Both the position numbers and the translations under genes were made by a program. From Cnuella takakiae (GTDB taxonomy: Bacteria > Bacteroidota > Bacteroidia > Chitinophagales > Chitinophagaceae): 64,000 bases of DNA. The notes under the pieces are model-generated. The model had not been told where the DNA came from. It searched no databases and was given only the letters and a program-made list of their open reading frames with translations. The DNA is taken from assembly GCF_001953305.1 (NCBI RefSeq), contig NZ_MTFE01000010.1, positions 4,473,803-4,537,802 on the forward strand. Reading direction: 5' to 3'. Every line of letters starts with the position of its first letter. The first letter of the stretch is position 1. This document shows, in pieces, positions 61,452-64,000 of this stretch.

Positions 61452-62188
61452 ACCAAACCCAAATTACGCCTGGCTTCCCGCACATCTGCATCCTTAATTA
61501 CAGAAACAACATAATCATCCGGAACGGCCGCAAAGGATGGGTGCTTGTACTGCATGGCGCTGGGTGCCACGCTGCGCATCGATGAATGAAACTCAGTAGC
61601 ACCGGTTTGGGTAGCAAGCGCTGAAATATTTTCAGGGCGTACACCGCTACCCGGCATGATGCTGATGCGGCCGGCAGCTGCTTTTACCAGATCAGCAATC
61701 AACCGGGCACCATCAGGTGCAGCCAGCTGCTGCCCAGAGGTAAGGATGCGTTTGCAACCCGCTGTAATAATGACTTCCAATGCCGCAAACGGATTGACAC
61801 AGCGATCAAATGCCCGGTGAAAGGTGACTTCCATGGGTGCTGCAAGGACGCAAAAGCGTTCCGTCTTTTCCTGGTCAACACTGCCATCGGCATTCAGGAA
61901 GCCAACCACCACGCCCTTGCAGCCCAGCTCCTTGCAAAGGATCAGGTCGGAAACCATGATTTCGAATTCAGCATTAGTGTACAGGAAATCACCACTCCGC
62001 GGACGGATGATGGGAAAAATAGGGATGGTAAAATCCTGCAGGCATTTGCGGATCAGGCCAAAGGAAGGCGTTAGACCGCCTTCGGAAAGGGCATTGCACA
62101 ATTCAATGCGGTCGGCACCACCGGCGGCGGCTGCCGCAGCACCGGGGTAGTCGTTTACCGCAATTTCCAGGGTATAGTTATGCGCCAT
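61412..62188 (-). CDS. cutC: CutC family protein
   Basis: The 258-residue product has the CutC TIM-barrel pattern: LEIAVNDYPGAAAAAAGGADRIELCNALSEGGLTPS (noted at 7-42), IFPIIRPRSGDFLYTNAEFE (about 55-74), GVVVGFLNADGSVD (about 89-102), VTFHRAFDRCVNPF (about 119-132), ILTSGQQLAAPDGA (about 145-158), ISIMPGSGVRPENI (about 171-184) and FHSSMRS. The role once given, copper homeostasis, is doubtful; the true substrate is unknown to me. The last residues (LTDATDNTDIVG) are encoded by an intergenic-type repeat. It shares the strand with the mannosidases and glycosylasparaginase. Confidence 0.93.
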   Translation of the reverse strand: MAHNYTLEIAVNDYPGAAAAAAGGADRIELCNALSEGGLTPSFGLIRKCLQDFTIPIFPIIRPRSGDFLYTNAEFEIMVSDLILCKELGCKGVVVGFLNADGSVDQEKTERFCVLAAPMEVTFHRAFDRCVNPFAALEVIITAGCKRILTSGQQLAAPDGARLIADLVKAAAGRISIMPGSGVRPENISALATQTGATEFHSSMRSVAPSAMQYKHPSFAAVPDDYVVSVIKDADVREARRNLGLVLTDATDNTDIVG

Positions 62189-62345
62189 AAGGAAGGCTGT
62201 CTGTAATTAAGAGTAAGGACAAAATGCAGGGCGTTACACGTATTATTGATTAATTAAACGCGATATCGGCAAGCGCAAAAAGCACTTGGTGTGATGAAAC
62301 ATGGGTTCTGCTGCCATTGTTTGCCGCCGAGTGCCCGATTATGGA

Positions 62346-62480
62346 TGGGGATGCCGAAACAAGTTCGGCATGACAGTGTCTAAGGGTTCTGTCATGCCGA
62401 ACTTGTTTCGGCATCTCCTGCTGCTGTAGTACACTCCATTATCTGTGGGGATACCGGGACGGGCCCGGCATGACATATCA
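62346..62480. repeat. REP-like palindrome with perfect 26-bp arms
   Basis: The arms 62350-62375 and 62390-62415 are perfect inverted complements (core GATGCCGAAACAAGTTCGGC) with a 14-base loop; a partial third copy follows to 62480. It is of the same family as 26252 and 28960. It lies in the gap between cutC and the glycosylasparaginase gene (62189-62518) and I see no gene there. Confidence 0.85.
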
Positions 62481-62518
62481 AGAGTCAACCCGATACATGC
62501 AACCATCCCCGGCGCACG

Positions 62519-63532
62519 TTAGAAATAATGTTTTCCTTTTACCAAAAAGTTCTTGTCATCCGCATAACACACCGCGTAGCTAAAGCCTTCCTGCAGGCAA
62601 TAGCCGCCGTACTGGCCCTGCTTGTTGATGGCGATAAACCCAACCTGGTTGGCCTTGGCCCTTGCCGGGTTCTTTTTTACAATTCTTTCCACTGCTTTTT
62701 TACAGGCTGCTTCGGGCGAGAGACCCTGCCGCATGAACTCCACTACCAGGTGGGTACCGCACACGCGGATCACTTCTTCACCCATACCGGTGGCCGTTGC
62801 CGCCCCCACTTCATTGTCCACAAAAAGACCCGCACCAATAATGGGTGAGTCGCCCAAGCGGCCCCGCATCTTGAAACCCATACCGCTGGTGGTGCAACTG
62901 CCACTCAGGTTTCCTGAAGCATCCATGGCAATCATGCCGATGGTGTCGTGGTTCCACTCCCCATTGTCGAAGCGGTTGGGCGCAAAAGGCCCATGGCCCT
63001 TATTTTCAATATTAATCACCGGTTTGTATTCCGACTTCTTCAGCCACTCGCGGTAGGTACGCTCCGCATCGGCCGAAAGCTTCTGCGGCTCCAGAGCAAA
63101 CCCTTCGGCCACGGCAAAGCGTTGGGCACCTTCGCCTACCAGCATCACATGCGGTGTTTTTTCCATCACCCTTCGGGCAACGGATATGGGATGTTTGATG
63201 CGCTCCAGGGCGCCCACACTGCCGCAGTTGCCCTGCTCGTCCATGATGCAGGCATCGAGGGTAACGATGCCATCGCGGTCGGGGTTGGCACCCAAGCCCA
63301 CGCAGCAGTTCTGTTCGGCCTCCGTCACCATCACACCGGCTTCCACGGCATCCAGGGCACGGCCGCCCTTGCCCAGAATTTCCCAGGCACGGCGGTTGGC
63401 CGCAATACCGGCATCCCAAGTGGAAATCACAATGGGGCGGAGGGGTTTGGACGATGCGGCAAACAACTTATTGGAAAAAATACCGGCGGCACCAAGGGAG
63501 CCCAGTTGCAAAAAATTTCTTCGGTTCAGCAT
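62519..63532 (-). CDS. Tat-exported glycosylasparaginase (N4-GlcNAc-asparaginase)
   Basis: The enzyme cuts the N4-GlcNAc-Asn link between glycan and peptide, or acts as an isoaspartyl peptidase. The 337-residue product starts with a Tat-like signal (RRNFLQLGSLGAAGIFSNKLFA, twin Arg). The Ntn-hydrolase autoprocessing site is HDTIGMIAMD (about 194-203), where the Thr becomes the N-terminal nucleophile, followed by GSCTTSGMGFKMRGRLGDSPIIGAG (noted by position) and GEEVIRVCGTHLVVEFM. The start at 63532 is preferred to 63595 because it gives the signal directly. Grouped with GH92 and GH125, it suggests N-glycoprotein breakdown. Confidence 0.94.
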   Translation of the reverse strand: MLNRRNFLQLGSLGAAGIFSNKLFAASSKPLRPIVISTWDAGIAANRRAWEILGKGGRALDAVEAGVMVTEAEQNCCVGLGANPDRDGIVTLDACIMDEQGNCGSVGALERIKHPISVARRVMEKTPHVMLVGEGAQRFAVAEGFALEPQKLSADAERTYREWLKKSEYKPVINIENKGHGPFAPNRFDNGEWNHDTIGMIAMDASGNLSGSCTTSGMGFKMRGRLGDSPIIGAGLFVDNEVGAATATGMGEEVIRVCGTHLVVEFMRQGLSPEAACKKAVERIVKKNPARAKANQVGFIAINKQGQYGGYCLQEGFSYAVCYADDKNFLVKGKHYF

Positions 63533-63596
63533 GTGAAAAGCATAACGGTTTAGGGCGTCAAGGTAAGACAGATCAGCTTTTGTGGCGCACATCAAA

Positions 63597-63971
63597 TTAA
63601 CCGATATCCGTGATCCGGATCACCTTATCGCCAGCAAACCGGAAAATGGATTGCCCTTCCAATTCAATGGCATCGCCTGCTTTAAGCCCGTTGGGCAGGT
63701 CCATGGCAGCAATGGCGGTATAGGCAACAGCTACTTCAACGCGGTCGGCTGCCTCGGTGATGGATGTAATGGATTGCTTTCTTTGATTGAAAAACCGGAC
63801 AGCCTGCTCTGCCTGCCGGCGAAAGGCTTCCAATCCTTCCAGGGATAGCACCACTTCGCCATTGGTGATATGTTCAAAAACAATATCGTTGTGTAAGTTG
63901 GCCGTCATGCCGGCCACATCATAAGCATTGTAAGCATTGATGTAGTTGCGGATAAGATCGAGGTGGTTCAT
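63597..63971 (-). CDS. NTF2-like / SnoaL-like small protein
   Basis: The 124-residue product has the NTF2 fold pattern (IRNYINAYNAYDVAGMTANLHNDIVFEHI, noted by position, and EGLEAFRRQAEQAVRFF near 45-61, and GQSIFRFAGDKVIRI at the end). It has no signal peptide. Members include isomerases and ligand-binding proteins, and the sequence does not say which. It lies upstream of the glycosylasparaginase gene on the same strand, 64 bp away. The window ends just beyond its start. Confidence 0.75.
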   Translation of the reverse strand: MNHLDLIRNYINAYNAYDVAGMTANLHNDIVFEHITNGEVVLSLEGLEAFRRQAEQAVRFFNQRKQSITSITEAADRVEVAVAYTAIAAMDLPNGLKAGDAIELEGQSIFRFAGDKVIRITDIG

Positions 63972-64000
63972 TAAATACTGTTGGGAAATTTGAAGGATAA

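Overview
The window looks like chromosomal DNA of a Bacteroidota species, most likely family Chitinophagaceae. The evidence is a gldK-gldL-gldM-gldN cluster (gliding / type IX secretion), TAnnTTTG-type promoter elements, a UpxY-like NusG paralogue heading a polysaccharide locus, a riboswitch-controlled B12 salvage operon of Bacteroidota type, and glycan-degrading GH92/GH125 enzymes. No plasmid, phage or insertion-sequence genes were seen. The assignment is by gene content only; no 16S gene is present.

Layout. 0-4 kb: an outer-membrane barrel protein, a lipoprotein and uvrC on the + strand. 4.4-9.3 kb: gldK-L-M-N on the - strand. 9.6-15.1 kb: hemD, a DUF4271 membrane protein, a BamA/TamA-like barrel, a divergent hemW and an exported 5-hydroxyisourate hydrolase. 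15.2-22.1 kb, - strand: gpsA, an efflux adaptor with its TolC partner (no pump gene beside them), a Cys/Met-metabolism PLP enzyme and an APC permease. 22.3-30.6 kb, + strand: a cobalamin riboswitch followed by a TonB-dependent receptor, a DUF6580 membrane protein, a signal-less BtuF-like protein, cobU, a DUF71/COG2102 ATP pyrophosphatase, cobT, cobS and a CobC-like phosphatase. Together these would take up corrinoids and rebuild the nucleotide loop. marC and a tRNA-Arg(CCG) follow.

31.5-56.7 kb, all - strand: a large exopolysaccharide locus. Read in transcription order it has a possible HTH/helical-repeat regulator, Wza-like export protein, Wzc-like tyrosine autokinase, UpxY-like antiterminator, gmd, Wzx flippase, two GT2 genes (one with an in-frame stop), a Wzy-like polymerase, several GT4-type transferases, a hexapeptide acetyltransferase, a Wzi-like protein, a frameshifted SGNH-like gene, a WcaI-like transferase, a 77-residue PID-CTERM-type protein, an exosortase-family protease, and a mannose-1-phosphate guanylyltransferase homologue whose nucleotide-binding signature is missing. 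The stretch from about 42 to 50 kb is visibly more AT-rich than its surroundings and carries the serotype-like genes. No priming sugar-phosphate transferase is present in the window.

57.2-64 kb, - strand: GH92 and GH125 alpha-mannosidases, CutC, a Tat-exported glycosylasparaginase and an NTF2-like protein. GH92, GH125 and glycosylasparaginase together suggest N-glycoprotein breakdown.

The best candidate for an under-described system is the exosortase / PID-CTERM pair at 32.45-33.46 kb. Its substrate is almost nothing but an export signal, a 15-20 residue Gly/Asn/His-rich linker and a sorting tail, and it sits inside a partly decaying polysaccharide locus. Intergenic regions carry several families of short-period repeats, often as facing inverted pairs, and one pair runs into the 3' end of cutC.
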